Source: Thiobacillus sp. SCUT-2
GTDB lineage: Bacteria; Pseudomonadota; Gammaproteobacteria; Burkholderiales; Thiobacillaceae
Reading direction: 5' to 3'
DNA: 64,000 bases
Assembly: GCF_035621355.1 (NCBI RefSeq)
Contig: NZ_CP141769.1
Location: 1,116,001 to 1,180,000 of the forward strand
Shown: positions 51,858 through 61,872 of the stretch, piece after piece
Layout of the letters: each line of letters begins with the position of its first letter
Numbering within the stretch: the first letter of the stretch is position 1
Translations under genes and position numbers: made by a program
Notes under the pieces: generated by a model
What the model was told of the DNA's origin: nothing
Databases searched by the model: none
Seen by the model: only the letters and a program-made list of their open reading frames with translations

Positions 51858-52023
51858 AATCCTCGTCTGCCCCGTCTGCAAGGGCCCCCTCGACTGGAAG
51901 AAGACCGCCCACGAACTGGTCTGCCGCGCCTGCCGCCTCGCCTATCCGATCCGCGACGACATTCCGGTGATGCTGCCGGAGGAGGCGCGCGCGCTGTCCG
52001 CCGAAGAAATCCACGGCAGCTAG
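51838..52023 (+). CDS. ycaR: Trm112-like protein YcaR
   Basis: A 61-aa zinc-ribbon-like protein ([33 protein letters not shown]) with CxxC pairs, characteristic of the bacterial Trm112/YcaR family that sits between lpxK and kdsB. Its partner is unknown. It overlaps the cyclase by 20 bases. Confidence 0.92.
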   Translation: MNPKLLEILVCPVCKGPLDWKKTAHELVCRACRLAYPIRDDIPVMLPEEARALSAEEIHGS

Positions 52024-52038
52024 GGCGGACGCGCCGAC

Positions 52039-52797
52039 ATGCGTTTCCGTGTCGTGATTCCGGCGCGCTATGCGTCGAGTCGCCTGCCGGGCAAGCCGCT
52101 CGCGGACATCGGCGGCAGGCCCATGGTGCTGCACGTGCTCGAGCGCGCGCTCGAGGCGGGCGCCGACTCGGTCGTGGTCGCGACCGACGACGCGCGCGTG
52201 CAGCAGGCCGTCGAGGCCGCCGGCCACCAGGCGTTGATGACCTCGCCCGAACATCAGTCGGGCACCGAGCGGCTCGTCGAGGTCGCCGAGACGCTCGGCT
52301 GGCCGGACGACGCCCTCGTCGTCAACGTGCAGGGCGACGAGCCGCTGATCGACCCTGCGCTGATCCGCGAGGCCGCGCGCCAGCTGGTGGTGCACGACGA
52401 CGCGGTGATGGCGACGCTGGCACATCCGATCCACGACCATGCGGACTTCGTCAATCCCAATGTCGTCAAGGTCGTCGCCGACGAGGCCGGCTACGCGCTG
52501 TATTTCAGCCGCGCGCCCATTCCGTGGCCGCGCGACGCGTTCGGCGCGAACCAGCCGATGCCGCGCGAGCTCGGCGCGCTGCGCCACATCGGGCTGTATG
52601 CCTACCGCGCGGGTTTCCTGCGTACCTATGCGAGCCTGCCCGGTTCGCCGCTCGAGCGCCACGAAATGCTGGAGCAGTTGCGCGTACTGTGGCACGGCTA
52701 TCGCATCAGCCTCGGCATCACGCCCGGCGCGCCGGCTCCGGGGGTCGATACGGCGGAGGATCTCGAGCGCGTCCGCGGTCTCTTTAAAGCTGCATAG
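52039..52797 (+). CDS. kdsB: 3-deoxy-manno-octulosonate cytidylyltransferase
   Basis: Activates Kdo as CMP-Kdo for LPS. The 252-aa protein shows [40 protein letters not shown] and [12 protein letters not shown]. Downstream gap to adk is 105 bases. Confidence 0.96.
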   Translation: MRFRVVIPARYASSRLPGKPLADIGGRPMVLHVLERALEAGADSVVVATDDARVQQAVEAAGHQALMTSPEHQSGTERLVEVAETLGWPDDALVVNVQGDEPLIDPALIREAARQLVVHDDAVMATLAHPIHDHADFVNPNVVKVVADEAGYALYFSRAPIPWPRDAFGANQPMPRELGALRHIGLYAYRAGFLRTYASLPGSPLERHEMLEQLRVLWHGYRISLGITPGAPAPGVDTAEDLERVRGLFKAA

Positions 52798-52857
52798 CAG
52801 CTGCTTGAATCCCGCAATAAAAAATTTTAAGTGTTGCTCGACCCGCGCATGGCTTAG

Positions 52858-53556
<699 letters not shown>

Positions 53557-53590
53557 CCGGCAACGTCCGTCGCAGGCAGGCCGAAGCCTC

Positions 53591-53956
53591 ATGCCCCAGC
53601 AGATCGCACCGATGACCGACACCGAGCGCTGGGTCGTCCAGCAGGCGGTGAACGAGCGTTATGGCCGTGAGGTCGTGATACAGGACGTCGAGACCGAGAT
53701 CCGCCTGCACATCGACGACCGCGAACTGACGCTGTGCCCCGGTTTCTACTGGAACGAGCACGGCTGTCATTTCGTGTTGTCGAAGACCGGCGACTCACGC
53801 TATCGCAGCATGTTCTTCTACCGCATCCGCGACCGCTTCGCGACCGGGCGCGAGGAGTATGACGACGTCGGCGACTGCGTCACCACGCTGCTGAAGATGC
53901 AGGCGGACGAGGAGGCCAAGCGGCTCGCCGAGGGCGAGACGTCGGGCAGCAGTTGA
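53591..53956 (+). CDS. Conserved hypothetical protein
   Basis: A 121-aa acidic soluble protein (ERWVVQQAVNERYGREVVIQDVETEIRL in part, CPGFYWNEHGCHFVLSKTG). Three Cys are present. I do not recognise the family. ATG 53612 is an alternative start. It lies between adk and the PPi-PFK terminator, so it may share the adk transcript. Confidence 0.68.
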   Translation: MPQQIAPMTDTERWVVQQAVNERYGREVVIQDVETEIRLHIDDRELTLCPGFYWNEHGCHFVLSKTGDSRYRSMFFYRIRDRFATGREEYDDVGDCVTTLLKMQADEEAKRLAEGETSGSS

Positions 53957-53962
53957 GCTTTC

Positions 53963-53992
53963 AAGCCAGCGGCGACGCTGGCTTTTGTTTTT
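53963..53992 (+). terminator. Terminator ahead of the PPi-PFK gene
   Basis: AGCCAGCG (53964-53971) pairs with CGCTGGCT (53976-53983); TTTTGTTTTT follows. It ends the adk/hypothetical transcript. Confidence 0.85.
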
Positions 53993-54023
53993 GGCAAACG
54001 GGAAACAACGAGGAGACACCACC

Positions 54024-55280
54024 ATGGCGAAAAAAATGAACGCGTTCTACGCGCAGTCCGGCGGGGTGACCGCGGTCATCAACGCCTCGGCCTGCGGCGT
54101 CATCGAGACGGCGCGCAAGCACAAGGACAAGATCGGCAAGGTCTACGCGGGCCGCAACGGCATCATCGGCGCGCTGACCGAGGACCTGATCGACACCACC
54201 AAGGAATCCGCCGCCGCGATCGCCGCGCTGCGCAACACGCCGTCGGGCGCCTTCGGCTCCTGCCGCTTCAAGCTGAAGTCGCTGGAAGCCAACAAGCGCG
54301 AGTACGAGCGCCTGATCGAGGTGTTCAAGGCGCACAACATCGGCTACTTCTTCTACAACGGCGGCGGCGACTCGGCCGACACCTGCTTCAAGGTCAGCCA
54401 GTTGTCCGAGGCGATGGGCTACCCGATCCAGGCGATCCACGTGCCGAAGACCGTCGACAACGACCTGCCGATCACCGACTGCTGCCCCGGCTTCGGCTCG
54501 GTCGCCAAATACATTGCCGTCTCCACGCTGGAAGCCAGCTACGACGTGCGCTCGATGGCCAAGACCTCGACCAAGGTGTTCGTGATCGAAGTGATGGGCC
54601 GTCATGCCGGCTGGATCGCCGCCGCCGGCGGTCTGGTCGAGGACCATGGCATTCCGGTCGTCATCCTGTTTCCTGAAGTCGAATTCGACCAGAAGAAATT
54701 TCTCGCGGCCGTCGACAAGAAGGTCAAGGAGTTCGGCTTCTGCACGGTCGTCGTGTCCGAAGGCTGCCACTATCCGGACGGCCGCTTCCTCGCCGAGCAG
54801 GGCACGCGCGACGCGTTCGGCCACGCGCAGCTGGGCGGCGCGGCGCCGGTGGTCGCCAACATGATCAAGGACGCGCTCGGCCACAAGTTCCACTGGGCGG
54901 TCGCCGACTACCTGCAGCGCGCTGCGCGCCACATCGCCTCGAAGACCGACGTGAAGCAGGCCTATGAACTCGGCAAGAAGGCGGTCGAACTGGCGGTCAA
55001 GGGCCACAACTCGGTGATGCCGACGGTCGACCGCCTGTCAGACAGCCCCTACAAGTACAAGATCGGCATGGCGCCGCTGTCCAAGGTCGCCAACGTCGAG
55101 AAGTTCATGCCGCGCGACTTCATCACCAAGGACGGCTTCGGCATCACGCCCAAGTGCAAGCGCTATCTGACGCCGCTGATCCAGGGCGAGGACTATCCGA
55201 AGTACAAGGATGGCCTGCCGGTCTACGTGACGCTGAAGAACGTGGCGGTGGCGAAGAAGCTGCCTACGTTCAAGCTCTGA
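54024..55280 (+). CDS. Pyrophosphate-dependent 6-phosphofructokinase
   Basis: A 418-aa PFK of the PPi-using group: NGGGDSADT carries the Asp typical of PPi specificity, PKTVDNDLP the catalytic loop, and EVMGRHAGWIA the substrate site. The enzyme is reversible and in autotrophs and methylotrophs can also serve sedoheptulose steps of the Calvin or RuMP cycle. GAGGAGA precedes ATG 54024; the frame runs to 53985 without support. A proton pyrophosphatase gene follows closely, linking PPi supply and use. Confidence 0.92.
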   Translation: MAKKMNAFYAQSGGVTAVINASACGVIETARKHKDKIGKVYAGRNGIIGALTEDLIDTTKESAAAIAALRNTPSGAFGSCRFKLKSLEANKREYERLIEVFKAHNIGYFFYNGGGDSADTCFKVSQLSEAMGYPIQAIHVPKTVDNDLPITDCCPGFGSVAKYIAVSTLEASYDVRSMAKTSTKVFVIEVMGRHAGWIAAAGGLVEDHGIPVVILFPEVEFDQKKFLAAVDKKVKEFGFCTVVVSEGCHYPDGRFLAEQGTRDAFGHAQLGGAAPVVANMIKDALGHKFHWAVADYLQRAARHIASKTDVKQAYELGKKAVELAVKGHNSVMPTVDRLSDSPYKYKIGMAPLSKVANVEKFMPRDFITKDGFGITPKCKRYLTPLIQGEDYPKYKDGLPVYVTLKNVAVAKKLPTFKL

Positions 55281-55317
55281 CCGCGCAGCGGCAAGACATC
55301 AGGGTGATTCCCCGGCG

Positions 55318-55533
55318 ATGACACTCGACCGCGCGCGCCAGCTGCTCAAGGTCCAGGCGGACTTCGGCGGCTTCTACAACGGCAATTCGGCCAAGCTGAT
55401 CCTGTCCGAGGTACAGCGCGAGCACGGGCAGACGGCAGTGGATCAGCTCATTCGCGAGCTCGAGCTCGACCGGATATTCGGCTTCGAGCAAGGCACGCGG
55501 TTCGAGGGCGGCCTCGCCATGGGGAAACAATGA
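55318..55533 (+). CDS. Small conserved hypothetical protein
   Basis: A 71-aa protein (MTLDRARQLLKVQADFGGFY, SAKLILSEVQREHGQ). It lies between PPi-PFK and hppA in the same direction and has a terminator just after it. Function unknown; a role tied to PPi metabolism is only suggested by position. Confidence 0.68.
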   Translation: MTLDRARQLLKVQADFGGFYNGNSAKLILSEVQREHGQTAVDQLIRELELDRIFGFEQGTRFEGGLAMGKQ

Positions 55534-55537
55534 GTCG

Positions 55538-55565
55538 ACGGCAGCGCAAGCTGCCGTTTTGTTTT
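55538..55565 (+). terminator. Terminator before hppA
   Basis: ACGGCAGC (55538-55545) pairs with GCTGCCGT (55550-55557), GCAA loop, then TTTGTTTT. It separates the PPi-PFK unit from hppA, so hppA must have another promoter or read-through. Confidence 0.85.
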
Positions 55566-55596
55566 GGGTAGGTGTGAAAGTGAAAAAGGAGGAGTG

Positions 55597-57639
55597 ATGG
55601 AGACGCAGTTGATTTGGATCCTGGCCAGCGCCGTGCTGGCCCTGGTGTACGGGGTGGTATCGATCGGCTGGATCATGAAGAAGCCCGCCGGCAACGCACG
55701 CATGCAGGAGATCGCATTGGCCGTGCAGCAGGGCGCGCAGGCGTATCTCAGCCGCCAGTACACGACCATCGCCATCGTAGGCGTGGTGCTCTTCATCGCG
55801 CTCTGGCTCGCGCTCGGCGCGCACACCGCCATCGGCTTCCTGATCGGCGCCATTCTCTCGGGTGCCGCCGGCTTCATCGGCATGAACGTCTCGGTGCGCG
55901 CCAACGTGCGCACGGCGCAGGCGGCCTCGGACGGCCTCAACGCGGCGCTCAACGTCGCCTTCAAGGGCGGCGCGATCACCGGCATGCTGGTCGTCGGCCT
56001 CGGGCTGCTCGGCGTGGCCGGCTACTACGCCGTGCTGACCGCAATGGGCGCGACGCCACAGGAGGCGATCCATGCGCTGGTCGGACTCGGCTTCGGCGGC
56101 TCGCTGATTTCCATCTTCGCGCGTCTCGGCGGCGGCATCTTCACCAAGGGCGCCGACGTGGGTGCCGACCTCGTCGGCAAGGTCGAGGCGGGAATTCCGG
56201 AGGACGACCCGCGCAATCCGGCGGTCATCGCCGACAACGTGGGGGACAACGTCGGTGACTGCGCGGGCATGGCGGCCGACCTGTTCGAAACCTATGCGGT
56301 GACGCTGATCGCCACCATGCTCCTCGGCGCGCTGATGGCGAGCCAGGCGGGCGCCCACGCGGTGATCTATCCGCTGGCGCTCGGCGCGGTGTCGATCGTC
56401 GCGTCCATCATCGGCTCCTTCTTCGTCACCGCGCGCGAAGGCGGCAAGATCATGAACGCGCTGTACCGCGGCCTCGCCGTCGCCGGGGGCCTGAGCCTGA
56501 TCGCCTTCTATCCGGTGACGACGATGCTGCTGGGCGACGGCCTGCAGATGAACGACGGCACGGTCATTCCGACGATGAACCTGTACTACTCGGCGCTGAT
56601 CGGCCTGGCGCTGACCGCTGCCATGGTGGTGATCACCGAGTACTACACCGCGACCGAATACAGTCCGGTGCGCCACATCGCGCAGGCCTCGACCACCGGC
56701 CATGGCACCAACATCATCGCCGGCCTCGGCGTCTCGATGAAGTCGACCGCCGCGCCCGTGCTGGCCGTGTGCCTGGCGATCTGGGGCGCCTACGCGCTGG
56801 CCGGGCTGTACGGCATCGCCATCGCCGCCACGGCCATGCTGTCGATGACGGGCATCATCGTCGCGCTCGACGCCTACGGCCCGGTCACCGACAACGCCGG
56901 CGGCATCGCCGAGATGGCCGAACTGCCGAGCGCGATCCGCGACATCACCGATCCGCTCGACGCGGTCGGCAACACGACCAAGGCGGTCACCAAGGGCTAT
57001 GCCATCGGCTCGGCCGGCCTCGCCGCGCTGGTGCTGTTCGCCGACTACACCCACGCGCTCGAAGCGAAGACCGGCGGCGTCACGCTGTTCGATCTGTCCG
57101 ACCACATGGTCATCATCGGCCTCTTCATCGGCGGCATGGTGCCGTATCTGTTCGGCGCCATGGGCATGGAGGCGGTGGGGCGCGCGGCAGGTTCCGTCGT
57201 CGTCGAGGTGCGCCGCCAGTTCCGGGAGATCGCCGGCATCATGGAAGGCAAGGCGAAGCCCGACTACTCGAAGGCGGTCGACATGCTGACGAAGGCGGCG
57301 ATCAAGGAGATGGTCGTGCCGTCGCTGCTGCCGGTGCTCGTGCCACTGCTGGTCGGCCTCATCCTCGGCCCCAAGGCACTCGGCGGCGTGCTGCTCGGCA
57401 CCATCGTCACCGGCATCTTCGTCGCCATCTCGATGACGACCGGCGGCGGCGCGTGGGACAACGCCAAGAAGTACATCGAGGAAGGCAACCACGGGGGCAA
57501 GGGGTCGGACGCGCACAAGGCGGCCGTGACCGGCGACACCGTGGGCGATCCGTACAAGGACACTGCCGGTCCCGCGGTCAACCCGCTGATCAAGATCATC
57601 AACATCGTCGCGTTGCTGATCGTGCCGCTGATCGTCTGA
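55597..57639 (+). CDS. hppA: Proton-translocating pyrophosphatase, K+-independent type
   Basis: A 680-aa, about 16-helix protein that hydrolyses PPi while pumping H+. The PPi site shows [38 protein letters not shown] in part (quoted segment [19 protein letters not shown]) and [14 protein letters not shown]. In [16 protein letters not shown] the Lys (not Ala) marks the K+-independent class. AAGGAGGAG precedes the ATG. Works with PPi-PFK in PPi economy. Confidence 0.94.
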   Translation: METQLIWILASAVLALVYGVVSIGWIMKKPAGNARMQEIALAVQQGAQAYLSRQYTTIAIVGVVLFIALWLALGAHTAIGFLIGAILSGAAGFIGMNVSVRANVRTAQAASDGLNAALNVAFKGGAITGMLVVGLGLLGVAGYYAVLTAMGATPQEAIHALVGLGFGGSLISIFARLGGGIFTKGADVGADLVGKVEAGIPEDDPRNPAVIADNVGDNVGDCAGMAADLFETYAVTLIATMLLGALMASQAGAHAVIYPLALGAVSIVASIIGSFFVTAREGGKIMNALYRGLAVAGGLSLIAFYPVTTMLLGDGLQMNDGTVIPTMNLYYSALIGLALTAAMVVITEYYTATEYSPVRHIAQASTTGHGTNIIAGLGVSMKSTAAPVLAVCLAIWGAYALAGLYGIAIAATAMLSMTGIIVALDAYGPVTDNAGGIAEMAELPSAIRDITDPLDAVGNTTKAVTKGYAIGSAGLAALVLFADYTHALEAKTGGVTLFDLSDHMVIIGLFIGGMVPYLFGAMGMEAVGRAAGSVVVEVRRQFREIAGIMEGKAKPDYSKAVDMLTKAAIKEMVVPSLLPVLVPLLVGLILGPKALGGVLLGTIVTGIFVAISMTTGGGAWDNAKKYIEEGNHGGKGSDAHKAAVTGDTVGDPYKDTAGPAVNPLIKIINIVALLIVPLIV

Positions 57640-57678
57640 TCCTGGATTACGCCCGGCGCGGCGGAATGCGCTAAGCTT

Positions 57679-57704
57679 GCAACCGGGGCTGCGGCCCCGG
57701 TTGC
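57679..57704. other. GC-rich hairpin after hppA
   Basis: GCAACCGGGGC (57679-57689) pairs with GCCCCGGTTGC (57694-57704). No T-run follows, so it may stabilise or delimit the hppA message rather than terminate it. Confidence 0.6.
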
Positions 57705-57745
57705 GCTTGCAGGATTCATTCAAACACGAAGAAAAGGAGTCGGGA

Positions 57746-57952
57746 ATGGCAAAGAACGTTGGAGCTGTGGATCGCGTGATCCGTGCGGTGGTGGGGGTCG
57801 CTCTCATCTATTACGCAATGTCGACGCTGCCGGGGGCGGAAGACTGGATGGTGCCGGCGGGCATCGTCGGCTTCGTGCTGCTGCTGACCGCGATTTTCGG
57901 TTTTTGCCCGGCGTATCTGCCGTTCGGCATCAAGACTTGCAAGACGAAATAA
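57746..57952 (+). CDS. DUF2892 small membrane protein
   Basis: A 68-aa protein ([20 protein letters not shown] and [15 protein letters not shown]) of the DUF2892/YgaP-like membrane family, with two helices and two Cys near the C-terminus. Family members are often fused to or next to rhodanese domains. AAAAGGAG precedes the ATG; a terminator follows. Confidence 0.88.
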   Translation: MAKNVGAVDRVIRAVVGVALIYYAMSTLPGAEDWMVPAGIVGFVLLLTAIFGFCPAYLPFGIKTCKTK

Positions 57953-57978
57953 ACTTTCGCCCGCTTGCAGGGTCAACG

Positions 57979-58007
57979 AAGTGCGCCCGCGGGGCGCACT
58001 TTTTTTC
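57979..58007 (+). terminator. Rho-independent terminator before lolA
   Basis: AAGTGCGCCC pairs with GGGCGCACTT (57979-57988 with 57992-58001), followed by T6. lolA starts 14 bases later, so its promoter must overlap or lie just downstream, or its transcript reads through. Confidence 0.9.
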
Positions 58008-58020
58008 GGGAAAGCAGCCT

Positions 58021-58629
58021 ATGCGTCTAGTGTTTCTTCTGTTCGCGCTCGTCGTCGCGGGAACGGCCCATGCCGGCGGCATCGAGCGCCTGCGCGCCTT
58101 CATCTCCGGCGCCCGCACGGCCCAGGCCGACTTCACCCAGACCGTGACGGACAGGAACGGCCGCGTCACGCAGCAGGCCAGCGGCACGATGGCGTTCGCC
58201 CGGCCCGGCAAGTTCCGCTGGGATTACCGGAAGCCGTACGAGCAGGTCATCGTCGGCGACGGCGCCAGGCTGTGGCTGTACGATACCGACCTCAACCAGG
58301 TCACCGTCAAGCCGCTCGGTGACGTCATCGCCGGCACGCCGGCCGCCCTGCTGGCGGGTGACGACGCCATCGACAAGTATTTCAGCCTGAAGGATGCCGG
58401 CGAGCGGGATGGTCTCGACTGGCTGGACGCGACGCCCAAGACGCGCGACACGACGTTCAGCGGCATCCGCATGGGCTTCCGCGGGGATGCGCTGGTGCGG
58501 ATGGAACTGCTGGACCAGTTCGGCCAGCGGACGACGCTGGAGCTTTCGCACTTCGTGCGCAACCCGGCCATTCCGGCGTCGCGTTTCCGCTTCACGCCCC
58601 CGAAGGGGGCGGACGTGATCGGTGAGTAG
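58021..58629 (+). CDS. lolA: Outer-membrane lipoprotein carrier LolA
   Basis: A 202-aa periplasmic chaperone: signal peptide ([18 protein letters not shown]), [30 protein letters not shown]. It carries lipoproteins from LolCDE to LolB. lolA-rarA is a conserved neighbourhood. Confidence 0.94.
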   Translation: MRLVFLLFALVVAGTAHAGGIERLRAFISGARTAQADFTQTVTDRNGRVTQQASGTMAFARPGKFRWDYRKPYEQVIVGDGARLWLYDTDLNQVTVKPLGDVIAGTPAALLAGDDAIDKYFSLKDAGERDGLDWLDATPKTRDTTFSGIRMGFRGDALVRMELLDQFGQRTTLELSHFVRNPAIPASRFRFTPPKGADVIGE

Positions 58630-58632
58630 TGC

Positions 58633-58757
58633 GTGGTGAGCGGCAAGCGGCAAGCAGCTCGCGGAGCTAGTCTGCTCACCGCTCACCGCTCACCGCTCAC
58701 CGCTCACCGCTCACCGCTCACCGCTCACCGCTTACTGCTTACTGCTTACTGCTTACG
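58633..58757 (+). repeat. Heptamer-repeat array with inverted arm between lolA and rarA
   Basis: Eight tandem GCTCACC units (58674-58729), three GCTTACT (58730-58750) and GCTTACG (58751-58757). Upstream lie inverted units GGTGAGC and two GGCAAGC (about 58635-58655), separated by a small hairpin (GCTCGCGGAGC region), so the transcript can fold into a long stem. Variation between units is at fixed positions. Confidence 0.9.
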
Positions 58758-58781
58758 GCATGCCCTTGCCAATGGGATAAT
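58753..58781 (+). promoter_or_regulatory. Candidate promoter for rarA overlapping the last heptamer
   Basis: TTACGG (58753-58758, inside the last repeat unit), 17-base spacer, GATAAT (58776-58781). The expected start point falls on or next to the rarA ATG at 58789, which has no SD, suggesting a leaderless message. Confidence 0.5.
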
Positions 58782-58788
58782 TCGTCCC

Positions 58789-60117
58789 ATGTGCCCTCAG
58801 GACCTGTTCAGTGCCGATGTCGCCGAGCCGGCGCCGAATCCGCGTGCGCCGCTGGCCGAGCGGCTGCGTCCCCACACCCTCGACGAGGTCGTCGGGCAGA
58901 CCCACCTGCTCGGTCCCGGCAAGCCGCTGCGGCTGGCGTTCGATGCCGGCAAGCTGCATTCGATGATCCTGTGGGGGCCGCCGGGCGTGGGCAAGACCAC
59001 GCTCGCCCGGCTCACGGCGCAGGCCTTCGGTGCCGACTTCATCGCGATCTCCGCCGTGCTCTCGGGCGTCAAGGACATCCGCGAGGCGGTCGAGCGCGCG
59101 CGCATGAACCAGTCCATGGGCCGCGCGACGATCGTCTTCGTCGACGAAGTGCACCGCTTCAACAAGGCGCAGCAGGACGCCTTCCTGCCGCACGTCGAGG
59201 CCGGCCTCTTCACCTTCATCGGTGCCACGACCGAGAACCCGTCGTTCGAGGTCGTCGGCGCGCTGCTGTCGCGCGCCCAGGTCTACGTGCTGAAATCGCT
59301 CACGCCCGACGAACTCGGCCAGTTGATGACGCGTGCGCTGAAGGAGTTGCCCGCGCTCAAGCTGGCCGACGGCGTCGACACGCTTCTGGCGGCCTATGCC
59401 GACGGCGACGCGCGGAAGCTCCTCAACCTGCTGGAGCAGCTCGATGTCGCGGCGCGCACGGCCAAGGTGGCGGAAGTCGACGCGGCGTTCATCGAGAACG
59501 CGCTTGCGCAATCGCTGCGCCGCTTCGACAAGGGCGGCGAAGCCTTCTACGACCAGATCTCCGCGCTGCACAAGAGCGTCCGCGGCAGCGACCCGGATGC
59601 GTCGCTGTACTGGCTGGTGCGCATGCTCGACGGCGGCACCGATCCGCGCTACGTTGGCCGGCGGCTTGTCCGCATGGCGAGCGAGGACATCGGGCTCGCC
59701 GACCCGCGCGCCCTGAGGCTCGCGCTCGATGCCGTGGAAACCTACGAGCGGCTGGGCTCGCCCGAAGGCGAACTCGCGCTCGCCGAGGCCTGCCTCTACC
59801 TCGCGTGCGCCCCCAAGAGCAATGCCGTCTACGTCGCCTACAACGCCGCGCGTGACTTCGTGCAGTCGCATCCTTCCAGCGACGTGCCGCTGCACCTGCG
59901 CAACGCGCCGACGAAACTGATGAAGGCGCTGGGCTATGGGCACGCGTACCGCTACGCGCACGACGAGCCCGAAGCCTATGCGGCCGGCGAGCGCTACTTC
60001 CCCGACGATGTGCCCGAGCAGCGGTTCTATGAACCGACCCCGCGCGGGCTCGAAGGCAGGATCGCCGAGAAGCTCGCGCATCTGAAGCGGCTGGACGAGG
60101 AAGCCGGCAAGACGTGA
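58789..60117 (+). CDS. rarA: Replication-associated recombination protein RarA (MgsA)
   Basis: A 442-aa AAA+ ATPase: WGPPGVGKTTLARL, VFVDEVHRFNKAQQDAFLP, GATTENPSFEV, and the C-terminal tetramer domain PEGELALAEACLYLA. It acts at stalled forks and gaps. The ATG at 58789 starts the common N-terminus; the frame continues upstream through the repeat array but should not be coding. Confidence 0.95.
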   Translation: MCPQDLFSADVAEPAPNPRAPLAERLRPHTLDEVVGQTHLLGPGKPLRLAFDAGKLHSMILWGPPGVGKTTLARLTAQAFGADFIAISAVLSGVKDIREAVERARMNQSMGRATIVFVDEVHRFNKAQQDAFLPHVEAGLFTFIGATTENPSFEVVGALLSRAQVYVLKSLTPDELGQLMTRALKELPALKLADGVDTLLAAYADGDARKLLNLLEQLDVAARTAKVAEVDAAFIENALAQSLRRFDKGGEAFYDQISALHKSVRGSDPDASLYWLVRMLDGGTDPRYVGRRLVRMASEDIGLADPRALRLALDAVETYERLGSPEGELALAEACLYLACAPKSNAVYVAYNAARDFVQSHPSSDVPLHLRNAPTKLMKALGYGHAYRYAHDEPEAYAAGERYFPDDVPEQRFYEPTPRGLEGRIAEKLAHLKRLDEEAGKT

Positions 60118-60184
60118 ACCGCCGTCCGGCGGAGGCACGCGCAGGGCCGCCCGGCCCGACGACGGTCCCGCGGAACCGCAGGTA

Positions 60185-60454
60185 TCAGCGTTCCTGCTCC
60201 CCGACCGGCTCGGCATCGTGCATCTGCGGATGCGCCGTACGCAGCCAGCCCGCCTCGGTGTCCCAGAACACCGGCTTCTCGGTCTGCAGCATGTGGAGCA
60301 GGTTGCGGTAGTCCTCGGACCCCAGGTTGGTGAGGCGGTAAAGATCCGTGAGCCGGCTTGCGCTGCGCAGGATGATGCGGCCGCGGCCGGGTCTCTCCGG
60401 CGAACCGGACGGCATCCATTCGGCATAGTAGTGACCAATGTTGACGACGGCCAT
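60185..60454 (-). CDS. Small hypothetical protein
   Basis: An 89-aa protein (MAVVNIGHYYAEWMPSGSPE, RIILRSASRLTDLYRLTNLG) on the minus strand. I do not recognise it. The reverse strand of the region has a competing plus-strand frame, but GGAGAA before ATG 60454 supports this one. Confidence 0.6.
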   Translation of the reverse strand: MAVVNIGHYYAEWMPSGSPERPGRGRIILRSASRLTDLYRLTNLGSEDYRNLLHMLQTEKPVFWDTEAGWLRTAHPQMHDAEPVGEQER

Positions 60455-60574
60455 CAGCTTCTCCTTTCCTGTCGTTCCTGTCTAAAGATAGGCCGTTTTC
60501 GCGCAAGGCTTGCCCGGCGGCGAGCGCGGACTAGATTGGAATCATTGGAAGCGGCTTGCGGGGAGCAGACGGAG

Positions 60575-61219
60575 ATGGGGATCCGGCGATGGATGGGGGT
60601 ACTGACGATGATCGTGACGGCAGGCGCAATGGCGCACGAAACCACAATCCCGCTGCCGGCTCCGGACACGGCCGGCGGCATGCCCTTGATGCAGGCCCTG
60701 AAGGCGAGGCATTCGGCCCGGGAGTTCGCGAGCCGGCCCTTGCCGCGGCAGGTCTTGTCCGATCTGTTGTGGGCGGCGAGCGGCGTGAACCGGCCGTCCA
60801 CGGGCGCGCGCACCGCGCCCTCGGCACACGACTGGCGGGAGGTCGACGTCTATGCGGTGACCGCAGACGGCGCGTACCGCTACGATCCGCCGACGCACAC
60901 GCTGAAACAGGTGGCGAGCGGCGACCTGCGCCGGCTGACCGGCGTGCAGGACTTCGTCGCCAGCGCGCCGCTGAATCTCGTGTATGTGGCCGATTTCGAC
61001 CGCATGAGCGGGGCGGGTGCGGAGGACAAGGCGTTCTACAGCGCAGCCGATACCGGATTCGTCGCGCAGAACGTCTACCTCTACGCCGCGTCAGCCGGTC
61101 TCGCGGTCGTCGTGCGCGGTCTGGTCGACCGTGAGGCGCTCGGCAAGGCGCTGGGACTCACGCGGCATCAGCGCATCATCCTGTCGCAGTCTGTCGGCTA
61201 TCCAGCCGCCACGCATTGA
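60575..61219 (+). CDS. Exported nitroreductase-family (SagB-like) protein
   Basis: A 214-aa protein with a signal-peptide-like start (MGIRRWMGVLTMIVTAGAMAH) and a nitroreductase core: KARHSAREF, LLWAASGVNRP, SAHDWREVDVY, AADTGFVAQNVYLYAASAGL. FMN-binding Arg/Ser residues are as in the family. The electron donor in the periplasm is unknown. GGAGCAGACGGAG precedes the ATG. Confidence 0.82.
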   Translation: MGIRRWMGVLTMIVTAGAMAHETTIPLPAPDTAGGMPLMQALKARHSAREFASRPLPRQVLSDLLWAASGVNRPSTGARTAPSAHDWREVDVYAVTADGAYRYDPPTHTLKQVASGDLRRLTGVQDFVASAPLNLVYVADFDRMSGAGAEDKAFYSAADTGFVAQNVYLYAASAGLAVVVRGLVDREALGKALGLTRHQRIILSQSVGYPAATH

Positions 61220-61228
61220 CCCGGGCCG

Positions 61229-61321
61229 ATGCCTAAGCTCGCCAGGATCGCATTGGCCTGCCTGCTCTGCCTCGCCGTCGTGGGTGCCGCGAGCCTGCTC
61301 GCACGGCATTTCCTGGCGTGA
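61229..61321 (+). CDS. Possible 30-residue membrane peptide
   Basis: MPKLARIALACLLCLAVVGA followed by ten more residues: a short basic N-terminus and one hydrophobic helix. It starts 10 bases after the nitroreductase stop. No SD is visible; it may be chance. Confidence 0.3.
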   Translation: MPKLARIALACLLCLAVVGAASLLARHFLA

Positions 61322-61459
61322 CGCCGTCCCGCTGTCACGCAGCGTCGCTGCGGCGCGTCCGTGCGGGCGTGGAGAGCGGCGTCCTGGCGGGCGGTTATGA
61401 TGGGCAGGGCTCGGCCATGCGCGCCAGCCCTTTCGATGACGGAGTGACAAGGAGGCCTG

Positions 61460-61708
61460 ATGAGCAAAGCGATCTGGTTCGGGATGCTGCCGCTGCTGTG
61501 CGGCGCGGGCGTTGCAATGGCGCAGGCGGAGGCCCAAGGTGGAGCGCCCGCTGCGGAAGAAGCCGCAGCGCCGCCACAGGTATCGCCTGCCGGGCAACAC
61601 GTGTCCCGGCACGCCGTCCGGCGCCAGGGCCAGGACATGCGGCGCTGCCTCAAGCTTGGAACGAATGCGGCGATCATTCGCTGCGCCGAGCCCGGCCGCA
61701 AGCCCTGA
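61460..61708 (+). CDS. Small exported hypothetical protein
   Basis: An 82-aa protein with a signal peptide (MSKAIWFGMLPLLCGAGVAMAQA), an Ala/Glu/Pro-rich spacer and a Cys pair in the last 20 residues (RRCLKLGTNAAIIRCAEP). ACAAGGAGG is a good ribosome site. No recognised family. Confidence 0.65.
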   Translation: MSKAIWFGMLPLLCGAGVAMAQAEAQGGAPAAEEAAAPPQVSPAGQHVSRHAVRRQGQDMRRCLKLGTNAAIIRCAEPGRKP

Positions 61709-61872
61709 GGCGTCTGCGTGACGCCGGGGGCGCTTCGTCGCCCCGCCGGGCGAGTCTGCGCAGCGGCGCTGCGACGCGCGGCGGCGCCATTTGCTACCTG
61801 TTGCACAAACCCTTCTTTATCAGCAGGTTAACAAATGGCAAGCTGAGGCCTTGGCCTCGACTCACTTCTAGC
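61709..61872. other. Boundary segment between core genes and the IetS-like gene
   Basis: Base composition changes from GC-rich to a mixed sequence around 61790. Short features are an imperfect AACCTGC/GCAGGTT pair around 61795-61830 and a GAGGCCTTGGCCTC hairpin at 61845-61858. No integrase or tRNA is present on this side. Confidence 0.45.

Noticed and set aside
55270-57807. 845-codon minus-strand frame opposite hppA
   Set aside because: Shadow of hppA; His/Asp/Arg-rich low-information sequence.
58674-58757. CRISPR array
   Set aside because: Units are 7 bp and contiguous with no spacers, and no cas genes are present.
61709-61872. Attachment site of an integrated element
   Set aside because: No integrase, tRNA fragment or matching direct repeat could be seen inside the window; the boundary is inferred only from composition.
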